DNA of 64,000 nucleotides, from positions 124,001 to 188,000 of the forward strand of contig JBBQJI010000005.1 in NCBI GenBank assembly GCA_038325765.1, in the 5' to 3' direction. This document shows, in pieces, positions 27,682 through 36,311 of the stretch. Within the stretch, counting starts at the first letter, position 1. Every line of letters begins with the position of its first letter. This DNA is from Xiheibacterium sp038325765 (lineage in GTDB: Bacteria; Myxococcota_A; Polyangia; Nannocystales; Nannocystaceae). Both the position numbers and the translations under genes were made by a program. The notes under the pieces are model-generated. The model made no database searches. It had not been told where the DNA came from and saw only the letters and a list, made by a program, of their open reading frames with translations.

Positions 27682-29475
27682 TCAGCTCCCGCTGCGATCG
27701 ACGCTCGGGCCTGGCGACAGCTCCGAGAGATTACGCGCCGAGTTGACCAACGCGATGTGTGACAGCGCCTGCGGAAAATTGCCGAGCAGCCGCTTGGCCT
27801 TGGGGTCGTACTCCTCGGCGAGCAGTCCGACGTCGTTGGCGACGGCCGCCAATCGCTCGAACAGCGCGTGCGCGTCGTCGAGTCGGCCGCACAGCGCATA
27901 GGCATCGACGAGCCAGAAGCTGCACGCCAGAAAAGCACCCTCGCCCGGCGGCAGGCCGTCGATGCCGGTCGACGTGCGATAGCGGAGCACGAACCCATCG
28001 ACCAAGAGCTCGCGCTCGATCGCCTCGATCGTGCCGATGATGCGCGGATCGTCCGGCGGCAGGAAGCCGACGGCCGGCAGCAGCAACAGGCTCGCGTCGA
28101 GCTGCGCCTCGCCGTAGGCCTGTACGAAGGTGCCGCGGGCTGCATCGAAGCCGCGGGCGCAGACGTCCGCATGGACGGCGTCGCGGGCGGCCCGCCAGCG
28201 CTCGACCGGACCCTCCATCCCGAATTGCTCGATCTCCTTGACCGCGCGATCGAGGGCGACCCACGCCATCACCTTCGAGAAGGTGAAGTGCTTCCGTGGT
28301 CCGCGAACCTCCCAGATGCCCTCGTCGGGATCGCACCACACCCGCTCCACGAAGCTGGCGATCGATCGCTGTACCCGCCAGGTGGTGTCGTCGCACGCCA
28401 TGCCCAGGCGGCGGGCGAGGTGGAGCGCGTCCATGACCTCACCGTAGACGTCGAGTTGGAATTGATCGGCGGCGAAGTTGCCGATCCGCACCGGCTTCGA
28501 GTCGGCGTAGCCCGGCAGCCACGCCAGCTCTTGCTCGGGGAGGCGGCGCTCCCCGGCGACGCCGTACATGATCCGTGCCTGCTCGGGTTGGCCGGCGACC
28601 GTGCGCACGAGCCACGCGCGCCACGCCTCGGCCTCTTCGCGGAAGCCCGAGTGCAGCAGGGCGTACAGCGTGAACGTGGCGTCGCGCAACCAACAATAGC
28701 GATAGTCCCAGTTGCGCACGCCACCCAGGTGCTCCGGCAGCGATGTGGTAGGCGCGGCCACGATGGCGCCCGTGGGACCATAGGTGAGCGCCTTGAGCAC
28801 GATGAGGGATCGCAGCGACAGCTCTTGGTGTGGACCGGCGATCTTCGCCTGCGCCGCCCAGTGCTGCCACCACGCCTCGGTGTGGGCGAGCGACGCCATC
28901 GCGTCATGCGACGGCGGCGGCTCGAGATGGGACGGCGACCACACCAGCTCGAACGTCACCCGCTCGCCCTCGCCGACGACGAAGTCGCCCACCGTGTTGA
29001 AGTCCTCGCCGCGCAGTGGGACCTCGGTTACCAGCCGCAGCAGATCGGGGCCCGCGATGGCGATGATCCCGGTCTCGGTCCGCCGGACCCACGGCACGTT
29101 GACCCCGTAGTCGAAGCGGATCGACAGCATCGAGCGCATCGCCACCTTGCCACGTCGCCCCTCGACGATGCGGACCAGATCCGGCGCTCCGTTGCGCGGG
29201 ATCATGAAATCGATCACCGCCACCTCGCCCTCTGTGGTCTCGTGCACCGTCTCGAGCACGAGCGTGGGACCGCGATACGACCGCGTCGTCCGCAACACCT
29301 CGCCCGCCGGCGCCACCGTCCAGTGGCCGTGCTCGTCGCCGCCAAGAAGCGCCGCGAAACAGGCCGGCGAATCGAACCGCGGCAAGCACAGCCAATCGAT
29401 GGACCCGTCACGGCGCACCAGCGCCGCGGCCTCGGTGTCACCGATGATCGCGTAGTCTTCGATCGGAGCGCTCAC
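27682..29475 (-). CDS. Glycoside hydrolase family 15 protein (glucoamylase/trehalase type)
   Basis: A 597-residue cytoplasmic enzyme with no signal peptide. The N-terminal motif IEDYAIIGDTEAAALVRRDG and RDGSIDWLCLPRFDSPACF are characteristic of the bacterial GH15 group that includes trehalases and glucoamylases. The (alpha/alpha)6 barrel motifs follow: GGVRNWDYRYCWLRDATFT, AWLPGYADSKPVRIGNFA, and candidate general acid and base glutamates in CDPDEGIWEVRG and GEGAFLACSFWLVDA. The GTG at 29475 is chosen because the conserved N-terminus starts there and a TACACT box lies seven bases upstream. It probably hydrolyses alpha-1,1- or alpha-1,4-linked glucose storage sugars; which is not decidable here. 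Confidence 0.85.
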   Translation of the reverse strand: MSAPIEDYAIIGDTEAAALVRRDGSIDWLCLPRFDSPACFAALLGGDEHGHWTVAPAGEVLRTTRSYRGPTLVLETVHETTEGEVAVIDFMIPRNGAPDLVRIVEGRRGKVAMRSMLSIRFDYGVNVPWVRRTETGIIAIAGPDLLRLVTEVPLRGEDFNTVGDFVVGEGERVTFELVWSPSHLEPPPSHDAMASLAHTEAWWQHWAAQAKIAGPHQELSLRSLIVLKALTYGPTGAIVAAPTTSLPEHLGGVRNWDYRYCWLRDATFTLYALLHSGFREEAEAWRAWLVRTVAGQPEQARIMYGVAGERRLPEQELAWLPGYADSKPVRIGNFAADQFQLDVYGEVMDALHLARRLGMACDDTTWRVQRSIASFVERVWCDPDEGIWEVRGPRKHFTFSKVMAWVALDRAVKEIEQFGMEGPVERWRAARDAVHADVCARGFDAARGTFVQAYGEAQLDASLLLLPAVGFLPPDDPRIIGTIEAIERELLVDGFVLRYRTSTGIDGLPPGEGAFLACSFWLVDAYALCGRLDDAHALFERLAAVANDVGLLAEEYDPKAKRLLGNFPQALSHIALVNSARNLSELSPGPSVDRSGS

Positions 29476-29482
29476 CCGAGGC

Positions 29483-29488
29483 AGTGTA
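29483..29488 (-). promoter_or_regulatory. Candidate -10 box of the GH15 gene
   Basis: TACACT, seven bases before GTG 29475 on the minus strand, with no ribosome-binding site between. Confidence 0.45.
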
Positions 29489-29568
29489 CGGCAAGGGCAG
29501 ATCGGCCGCGAGCCCAAGCGATCGCGTCGCTTTCACGGTGGCGCCGCTCATGTGAAGCGGCGCCGCGC

Positions 29569-29931
29569 TCACCTGTCCGCGCGATTCTTCTTCGCGTTCT
29601 TCCCCTCGCCCTCGGGCGCGATCGTCACCACGTGCGACGCCACCCGCGACGTCGCCAAGCAGTACCCCTGCTCACCGCCCTTGCCCGCGCCATCGTCGCC
29701 TTCCACACGCACGTCCATCTTCGCGCACGCGTGACCGGTGGGGCACGCGGCCTCGGCCGAGCAGGCCACCGTGCACAGCATCTCGGTGCCGAGCGTCATG
29801 CAGGTGTCGGCGGGCGCCTTGCACTCGACCTGCTCCTTGCACGCGCCGCCCAGCGCGACACTCTCCGGCTTGGCGCAAGAAAGCGTGGCGAGGGAGAGCA
29901 GCGACACGAGCACGCGGAGCGTCGACGACAT
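29569..29931 (-). CDS. Small Cys-rich lipoprotein
   Basis: A 120-residue lipoprotein with signal MSSTLRVLVSLLSLATLSC (Cys 19). Its core has eight further cysteines in a pattern seen in Myxococcota surface lipoproteins (GGACKEQVECKAPADTC, LCTVACSAEAACPTGHAC, GYC), likely all in disulfides. The C-terminus is Lys-rich (EGKNAKKNRADR). It lies between the alpha-2-macroglobulin and GH15 genes, all on the minus strand, but has its own possible promoter box. No function can be given. Confidence 0.7.
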   Translation of the reverse strand: MSSTLRVLVSLLSLATLSCAKPESVALGGACKEQVECKAPADTCMTLGTEMLCTVACSAEAACPTGHACAKMDVRVEGDDGAGKGGEQGYCLATSRVASHVVTIAPEGEGKNAKKNRADR

Positions 29932-29936
29932 GGCGC

Positions 29937-29942
29937 AGTCTA
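29937..29942 (-). promoter_or_regulatory. Candidate -10 box of the Cys-rich lipoprotein gene
   Basis: TAGACT, five bases before ATG 29931 on the minus strand. The predicted start site falls on or next to the start codon. Confidence 0.4.
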
Positions 29943-30010
29943 GCGGGTCGCTCAGGTCTCGTCGCGGATTGCGACGCTTTGGCCACGCCACGAAGAGCGC
30001 GGGCCTCCCC

Positions 30011-33000
30011 TCACTCCACCACCGTGACCCGCGCCGACGAGCCGTGGCCGAAGCGCTCGGGCTCGTACATCTCCTCGGCCTTGACGGGCGGCAGCAGGAA
30101 GTCGCCGATCGTGGTCGCCCGCGCCGTGTAGCTGTACGTGTACACACCCGCGGCGAGCTGGTCCGCGAACAGCAGCATGCGATCGTCGCGGAGATCGGTG
30201 TGGCTGAAGCTGTACCACCAGCCCCACCACCAGCCGTCGCCACCGCCGCGGCTGCCCGTGGTCTCGGAGATCGGCGCGACCGACGTGACGAACTTCGAGT
30301 TCTGCCCCTCGAAGCCCGCGGGCAGCGGATCGTCGACGACGACGTAGTTGGCCCGGTCCGCGACCACCAGGTTGAGGGTGACCTTGACGTTGGTGCCGGC
30401 CTTGACCCGGTAATCGCCGTCTTCGGTCTGCACCACCGCGGCGGGATCGACCTTGCCGTCGTCGCCGGGCAGCGCTTCGTAGGTGCGGTAGACGGTGAAG
30501 CCCTGATCGATCGCCGCGAGATCCAGACCCTTGGGCGCGTAGCGCAGGCCGATGCGGTAGTAGAGCTTGCCCACGCCGGATTTCGCCACGGTCAGCGCCC
30601 GGCTTTTCGCCCCTTGCAGCGTCTGCATCGAGATCTTCTGGTCGACCTTGGCCATGCTGCGGCCGCGGAACGTGTGCTCGCCGGCGAACAGCGCGTCGAG
30701 CCACACCTGAGCGGTGAAGTCCGGCGGGTCCTTCTCGACGACCTCGTAGTAGCGGCTCGCGCCCAGCAGCGCCCACGCGTTGGCGTGGGTAGACACCCAT
30801 CGGCCGCCACGCTTCGGATCACGGTCGTCCATGATGCCCGCGATGATCTTGGGCAGCATCGGATCGGCGGCGTCGATCTCGAGCAAGGCCATGAGCACGA
30901 TGGCGTCGGTCTGGGCGCTCGAGTGCATGAGCAACCGCAGCCCGGAAGACGCCGCCTCGCTGCGGCCCTCGGCGAAGTGGATCGTCCGCGCGGTCTCGAC
31001 CACCGCATCGCGGAGCTCCTCGCGCACGGTGTCGCGCGGACCCGCCTTGCCGTAGCGATGGGCCGCCGACATCAGCAGTACCCGAGCGTACAGCGGCATC
31101 TCGCCGCGATGGGCCCAGACCGCGTCGAAGTGGGCCGCGCCGCGCTCTTCACCCGAGAGCAGCCACAGCGCGAAGGCGCGCGAGGTCCAGTCGTAGTAGT
31201 CGCCCCACCGCGAGCGATGACCGAACCGCGCGAAGTTCTCGAGGTAATCCAGCGCTCGGCCCAGCGCGGCCGCATCGACCGAGTAGCCGCGACGCTGGCC
31301 CTCGAGCAGCGCGAAGGTCACCCAGTTGGTGAGATATGGCCAGCTCTCGTCGGCCGCCCAGAAGCCGAAGCCGCCGTCGGAGAGCTGATGGGTGAGCAGC
31401 TTGGCGATGCCATCGTTGCCCAGTTTGTCGCGCAGCGCCTTGTCCCGCACCGCGGCGATCGGGAACTGATCGAGGATGTCGTGCAGCGCGAAGACGGGCA
31501 GGATGCGGCTGGCGGTCTGCTCCGCGCACTCGTAGGGATAGTCGACGAGGTACGCGACCGCGTCTTCGAGCCCCGACAGCGCGGTCGAACTGAAGCTGAG
31601 CTCGAGTCCGCCGAAGTCGGGCAACGCGTCTGGCGGCGGCTCGATCGTCCGCTGCACCGACGTGTCGGTCATCCCGTAGTCGGCGAACGCCTCGGCGGTC
31701 GCCGGGTAGTGCACCGGCACGGTCACCTCGGTGGCGTCGCGACCAGCGCTGCTCATGGCCGCGAATTGCAGGCGCATCACGCCGACCTGTTGCACCGCCA
31801 TGTCGAACCGCACCTCGCGTGACTCGCCGGCGGGGATGTCGACGAAGATCTCGGCCGCGCCGTTCACGGTCACGTTGAGCCCGCGCGTGCCGACCAGCAC
31901 CTTTTGCGCCGTCCCCGATTGGTTGTCGACCATCACCGAGCCCTCGAAGCTGTCGCCGATGTTGGCGAACCGCGGCAGCGACGGCCGGATCATGATCGAC
32001 TTGCGCACGCGCACCGAGCTCTCGCCGCTGCCGAACCGGTCGGCGGCCGCGGGATCGATGGCCACCGCCATGATGCGAAACGTGGTGAGGTTCTCGGGCA
32101 TCGGGATGTCGATGCGCGCCTCGCCGTTGGCGTCGGTGCGGATCTCGGCGTCGAAGAACGCCGTGGACGCGAACACCGTGCGCAGCGACACCGGCTGAGC
32201 CATCGCGGCCCCGAGATCGAACGCCCCTGCCTTGGGGGCGGAGTCGCCCGCCGCGGACTTCTCCTCGGCGCGCGCGCGCGCGGCGAGCGGCATCGGCGCT
32301 GCCGAAGGCATGGGCATCGCGGCGCTGCGGAGTTGCGACTCGGCCCCACGCCCGAGCGCTTCACCCATGAATCCCGATTCGTCGGCGGGCTTCGACTCGG
32401 TCGCGTCGGTGACCGCTGCAGCCTCGGCGCCCGCATCACGCGGCAGCACGGCGGCCTGCAGGGCGTACAGCCACACCTCGCCCGCCCGGCCTGCGTGGAA
32501 GAATGCCACCGGATCCGGCGTCTGGTGGTCCATCAGGCTCAGCACGCCCTCGTCGACGACCATCACCGCGACGGCGGCAGGCAGCGGCGCGCCGCCGTCC
32601 TTGCGCGTGGTCTTGATCTTCAGTGAGAGGCTGGCCTTGGGCTCGATCTCGGTGGCGTGGGGCTCGAGCGCGACCACGATCGTCTTGCTGTCGGTGACCA
32701 CGTCGAGCTCGATCTGACCGGCCGCCGCGGCGGGGATGCCCAGATCCTGACCAGCAGGCGCGCCGGCCACCTCGGTGCGCCCGCGGGTGAGCAAGGCCGA
32801 CACCGTCGCGCCGCCGACCATGGACTCCGTGATCGGCACGTCGACGGCGTGCGCACCACCTTCGACGACGATCGGGAATTGCTGCGCGATGCCCTCGCGC
32901 TCGACCACCACGAAGCCACGCGCCGAGGTGAACGGCGAACGCACCAGGATCCGCGCCGTGTCGCCGGGCGCATACGAGCGGCGGTCGGCGACGAGATCGA

Positions 33001-36000
33001 CGCGACGCTCGCTCGATTCGTCCCACACGACGGCGTCCTTGCCGTGGACATACAGCGTGATCTCGGTGCGCGCCTCGTGGCCGGCGGCGTCCTTGGTCAC
33101 GGCGCGGGCGACGTAGCTGCCGGCCTGCTCGGGGCTGACCTCGCAGGGCGCGGGCGCGGCGGCCGACGTCAGCGCGCAGCCACCGACGCGGACCTCGGTG
33201 GTCGCGTACTCGAAGCTCCAGCGCCCATCCTTCTCGACGGGGGTACGCGTCGTCTCGCGCCGCACCAGATCGACGGTGACGGCGCTGCCGCCCATGCGGG
33301 CGCCCTCGAGATCGACGGCGATCGCCTCGACGTTGGTGCGCTCGCCCTCACGCAGCACGGTGCGTTCGCTGCGGAGGCCGACGTAGATCTGGGCCGGGTG
33401 CACGACGAAGCTGCCCGAGCCCGCGATCGCCTGGCGGTTCTGGTCGGTGACGGTGGCGGCGACGGTGTACGTCGCCGCGCGCGGCAGGGGCTCGGGCCCG
33501 CCAGGCGGCAGCACCGGGGCCGGCGGCGCATCCGGAGGTGGAGGTTCGTCGGCGACCACCACGTGCGTCACCACGAGCTTGCCGCGGGCATCGAGGACCC
33601 CGGTCGCGTGGCGGATCGTCGTCGGCGGCGGCGCCCAGCCGACATAGCCGCTCCGACCGTGACGCCCACGTCCGAGCCCGCCCCAGTTGCGCCCACTGGC
33701 GCCGAAGGTGAACGCATCGTTCTCGGACCCCGGCGGTCGGAAGTCGCTCTCGGTGCGGGTCAGCGCGTAGCCGACCGCGCCACCCACGAGCGGCGCACCG
33801 TGGAGATACTCGCCGCGGATCTCGGCGACGAGCGTGTCCCCGAAGACGAGCGCCTTGCTGTCGGTGCGCTCGACGTCCACCGTGAACTCCGGCGTCCGAA
33901 AGGTCTCGACCGGGATGCCGTGATAGAAGGAACGATCGGGCCCGAACAGGCTCGCGACCTCGAGCGAGAAGTGGTAGGTGCCCGTGCCGCCATCGGCCTT
34001 GGTCGGGATGTCGACGGTGAACGTGCCCAGCGGCCCGATCGCGACGGTGCCGGTCGCCACGTCGACGCCGCGCGGATCGACGACCTTGTAGGGCGCGCTG
34101 GTGTCCTTGCGCCACCACGCGGTGCCGCCTGTGGGTCCGCGCGTCTGCTGGCGCAGCACGCCGACGAGGTGGATGGTCTCGCCGGGCTTGTACGGCGTGC
34201 GATCGGTGAAGAAGAAGCCCACGGGCTGATCCTCGGTGTTGCCCCAGTGGCGCCACTGCCCGCGGATGTCGTTCCGATCGAGGCGCACGAACGCCGCGTC
34301 GTCCCCGTGCTCGGCGACGACGATCAGGTTCCGGCCCAGGACGACGGGGCCGAACTCGGCGCTGGCGAGACCCTCGGCGTCGGTCGTGCCCGTCCACACC
34401 GGCTTGCCCGATGCCGGCCCGACGGCCAGCGAGACGCCCGCAACCGGTGCGCCCGTGGACAGCCGCGTGACCATGAACGAGCCCGAGTCACGGTCGACCG
34501 CCGCCGCGATGCCGAGGTCGGTGACGACCACCAGCTGGGTAAGATCGGCGCGCCAGGTCCAGCCCCGCTCCGAGATCTCGTTGGAGCGCGCGACCATCCA
34601 TGCCATGCGGGCAGTGCCGAGCATCTCGTCGAGATCGAGGACGAGATCTTGCCGGGTCTTCCGCGAGCCGCGGACATCGATGGACTTGGACCACGTCGGC
34701 GTGCCGATGTCCGTGGGCCAGCCCGAGCGCGAGTCGTAGGAGTAGACGTCGAGGAACTTGCCGATGTCGGCGGGCCCGAAGCTGGCAGCGTCGATCTCGA
34801 CGCGGTCGATGCCGGCGACGCGCAACCCGAGCTGACGCACGGCGGCGAGTTCGACGACGGCGGGGCTGGCCGCCGCGTGACCGAGGCGCAGCTCGGGATA
34901 GTACGGACCGAGCCGCATGGACTTCTTGAACGGCTTCGCGAGGGTCTGGCCGTGGACGTCTTTCACCCCGGCGTCCACCGTCACCGTGTAGGTCGTGTCG
35001 CCGGTGAAGTCACCGCCGATGTGGATGCCGCCCCACGTCTCGATCGACAGGTTCGGCACCGCCGGGCTGATGTGGACCTTGTCGGCGAGCTTGGGATCGA
35101 CGATCGGCGTGCTCGAGTCGAGCGTGATGCCGTTGCCCGCGTAGCACGGGCCACCGCACGGTTGCAGTGCCAGGGTGAGCGGCGGATACGTCGAGAACCG
35201 GGTCTCGATCGCGCCGCTCTTCGCGGGCCCCTCGCCCCAGGCGCCCGCGGGGATCGACACCGTGTACTGGGTGTTCGGGGCGAGCGTGCCCTTGGGCTCG
35301 AGCACCACCACGCGATCGCGCTGGTGGGGCGCGAGTTGCTTCGCGTCTGGCGGATCGATCTCGGTGAACGCGACATCCTTGCCGCCGCCGCGCCAACGCA
35401 GCGCAGCGACGAGCGTAGCGCGCTGCACGGGCTGGTTGAACGTGAGCGTCACCGTCGAATCCAGGAGATTGCCGATCGCGCGGTCGTAGGGCGACGCCGA
35501 CGCCAGCGCGAGCGCAGGCGTGGTGATCGTCCACCGGACGGGCTTGCCGAGCGCGTTGCCGCCGGTCGACACCACGCCGGCCGGCACCTCGATCGTGTAC
35601 TCCGTCGAGTACGGCAACCGACCCTCGGGCACGAACGCGACGGTGCGCGTGCCGAGCCAGCGAAATTTACCGGGGACCGACGGCGCGATCGACAGCGGCA
35701 CCGCCTTGGTGGCGAGCGACTCGACGGCGGCCAGCGGCACCATCGGCTGGTTGAACGTCACGCGGATCGCGTCGACCAGGTCCAGAGCGCCGGCGGGACC
35801 AAAGCGCTCGACCTCCAGCGGACCCGTGACGACCTCGGGTCGACTGGACTCGGGCGGCACCTCGGGCGGGAACGGCCGCGCGATCGTCTCGCCCACGGTG
35901 CTGGGCTTCGCGGGGCCGGGGCGGGGCTCGATCACCTGCGCGATGTCGCCGGGGTGCGGCTGCAGCGGCGGCACCCCCGACCACAGATCGAGGGCGACCG

Positions 36001-36172
36001 GCTCTGGCGCTGCCTCGGACGCCGCCGCGCCAGAGGCGGCCCCATCCGGGTCGGCGACCTCGTCGGCGCAACCGCCGACCGCGCTCCACCCCAATCCGAA
36101 GAAACCCAATCTGAAAAAGCCCGCGGCGACGACGGCGTGGACAAAGCGGCGTGTCGTCGTTGGAGCGGGCAT
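30011..36172 (-). CDS. Bacterial alpha-2-macroglobulin, thioester type, lipoprotein
   Basis: A 2053-residue periplasmic protease trap. The ATG at 36172 opens a leader with a lipobox (AVGGC, Cys 35); a TACCAT box lies seven bases upstream. Many MG-type beta domains follow (for example FNQPVQRATLVAAL, FFTDRTPYKPGETIHLVG). The macroglobulin region has VSLRTVFASTAFFDAEIRT, then the thioester motif CAEQ (Cys 1549) in YPYECAEQTASR, and a helical TED domain (LLTHQLSDGGFGFWAADESW). The last 150 residues form a receptor-binding-like domain. The family traps proteases that breach the outer membrane. Many members sit beside pbpC (PBP1C), which is absent here. Confidence 0.9.
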   Translation of the reverse strand: MPAPTTTRRFVHAVVAAGFFRLGFFGLGWSAVGGCADEVADPDGAASGAAASEAAPEPVALDLWSGVPPLQPHPGDIAQVIEPRPGPAKPSTVGETIARPFPPEVPPESSRPEVVTGPLEVERFGPAGALDLVDAIRVTFNQPMVPLAAVESLATKAVPLSIAPSVPGKFRWLGTRTVAFVPEGRLPYSTEYTIEVPAGVVSTGGNALGKPVRWTITTPALALASASPYDRAIGNLLDSTVTLTFNQPVQRATLVAALRWRGGGKDVAFTEIDPPDAKQLAPHQRDRVVVLEPKGTLAPNTQYTVSIPAGAWGEGPAKSGAIETRFSTYPPLTLALQPCGGPCYAGNGITLDSSTPIVDPKLADKVHISPAVPNLSIETWGGIHIGGDFTGDTTYTVTVDAGVKDVHGQTLAKPFKKSMRLGPYYPELRLGHAAASPAVVELAAVRQLGLRVAGIDRVEIDAASFGPADIGKFLDVYSYDSRSGWPTDIGTPTWSKSIDVRGSRKTRQDLVLDLDEMLGTARMAWMVARSNEISERGWTWRADLTQLVVVTDLGIAAAVDRDSGSFMVTRLSTGAPVAGVSLAVGPASGKPVWTGTTDAEGLASAEFGPVVLGRNLIVVAEHGDDAAFVRLDRNDIRGQWRHWGNTEDQPVGFFFTDRTPYKPGETIHLVGVLRQQTRGPTGGTAWWRKDTSAPYKVVDPRGVDVATGTVAIGPLGTFTVDIPTKADGGTGTYHFSLEVASLFGPDRSFYHGIPVETFRTPEFTVDVERTDSKALVFGDTLVAEIRGEYLHGAPLVGGAVGYALTRTESDFRPPGSENDAFTFGASGRNWGGLGRGRHGRSGYVGWAPPPTTIRHATGVLDARGKLVVTHVVVADEPPPPDAPPAPVLPPGGPEPLPRAATYTVAATVTDQNRQAIAGSGSFVVHPAQIYVGLRSERTVLREGERTNVEAIAVDLEGARMGGSAVTVDLVRRETTRTPVEKDGRWSFEYATTEVRVGGCALTSAAAPAPCEVSPEQAGSYVARAVTKDAAGHEARTEITLYVHGKDAVVWDESSERRVDLVADRRSYAPGDTARILVRSPFTSARGFVVVEREGIAQQFPIVVEGGAHAVDVPITESMVGGATVSALLTRGRTEVAGAPAGQDLGIPAAAAGQIELDVVTDSKTIVVALEPHATEIEPKASLSLKIKTTRKDGGAPLPAAVAVMVVDEGVLSLMDHQTPDPVAFFHAGRAGEVWLYALQAAVLPRDAGAEAAAVTDATESKPADESGFMGEALGRGAESQLRSAAMPMPSAAPMPLAARARAEEKSAAGDSAPKAGAFDLGAAMAQPVSLRTVFASTAFFDAEIRTDANGEARIDIPMPENLTTFRIMAVAIDPAAADRFGSGESSVRVRKSIMIRPSLPRFANIGDSFEGSVMVDNQSGTAQKVLVGTRGLNVTVNGAAEIFVDIPAGESREVRFDMAVQQVGVMRLQFAAMSSAGRDATEVTVPVHYPATAEAFADYGMTDTSVQRTIEPPPDALPDFGGLELSFSSTALSGLEDAVAYLVDYPYECAEQTASRILPVFALHDILDQFPIAAVRDKALRDKLGNDGIAKLLTHQLSDGGFGFWAADESWPYLTNWVTFALLEGQRRGYSVDAAALGRALDYLENFARFGHRSRWGDYYDWTSRAFALWLLSGEERGAAHFDAVWAHRGEMPLYARVLLMSAAHRYGKAGPRDTVREELRDAVVETARTIHFAEGRSEAASSGLRLLMHSSAQTDAIVLMALLEIDAADPMLPKIIAGIMDDRDPKRGGRWVSTHANAWALLGASRYYEVVEKDPPDFTAQVWLDALFAGEHTFRGRSMAKVDQKISMQTLQGAKSRALTVAKSGVGKLYYRIGLRYAPKGLDLAAIDQGFTVYRTYEALPGDDGKVDPAAVVQTEDGDYRVKAGTNVKVTLNLVVADRANYVVVDDPLPAGFEGQNSKFVTSVAPISETTGSRGGGDGWWWGWWYSFSHTDLRDDRMLLFADQLAAGVYTYSYTARATTIGDFLLPPVKAEEMYEPERFGHGSSARVTVVE

Positions 36173-36179
36173 GGCACCG

Positions 36180-36185
36180 ATGGTA
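36180..36185 (-). promoter_or_regulatory. Candidate -10 box of the alpha-2-macroglobulin gene
   Basis: TACCAT, seven bases before ATG 36172 on the minus strand, no Shine-Dalgarno between. The 139-base gap to the divergent TPR gene must also hold that gene's promoter. Confidence 0.45.
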
Positions 36186-36311
36186 GCGGGTTGCGTGGGT
36201 CGCCGCGGCGCGCCACCGGGCTTGCCGCCCGAACGCACTGCCCCGCCAGGCGATCTGCGGAAGGCAGGGTTTACGGTTGCGGGCCCCCCTTGCCCTTGCC
36301 AACATGGGAGC

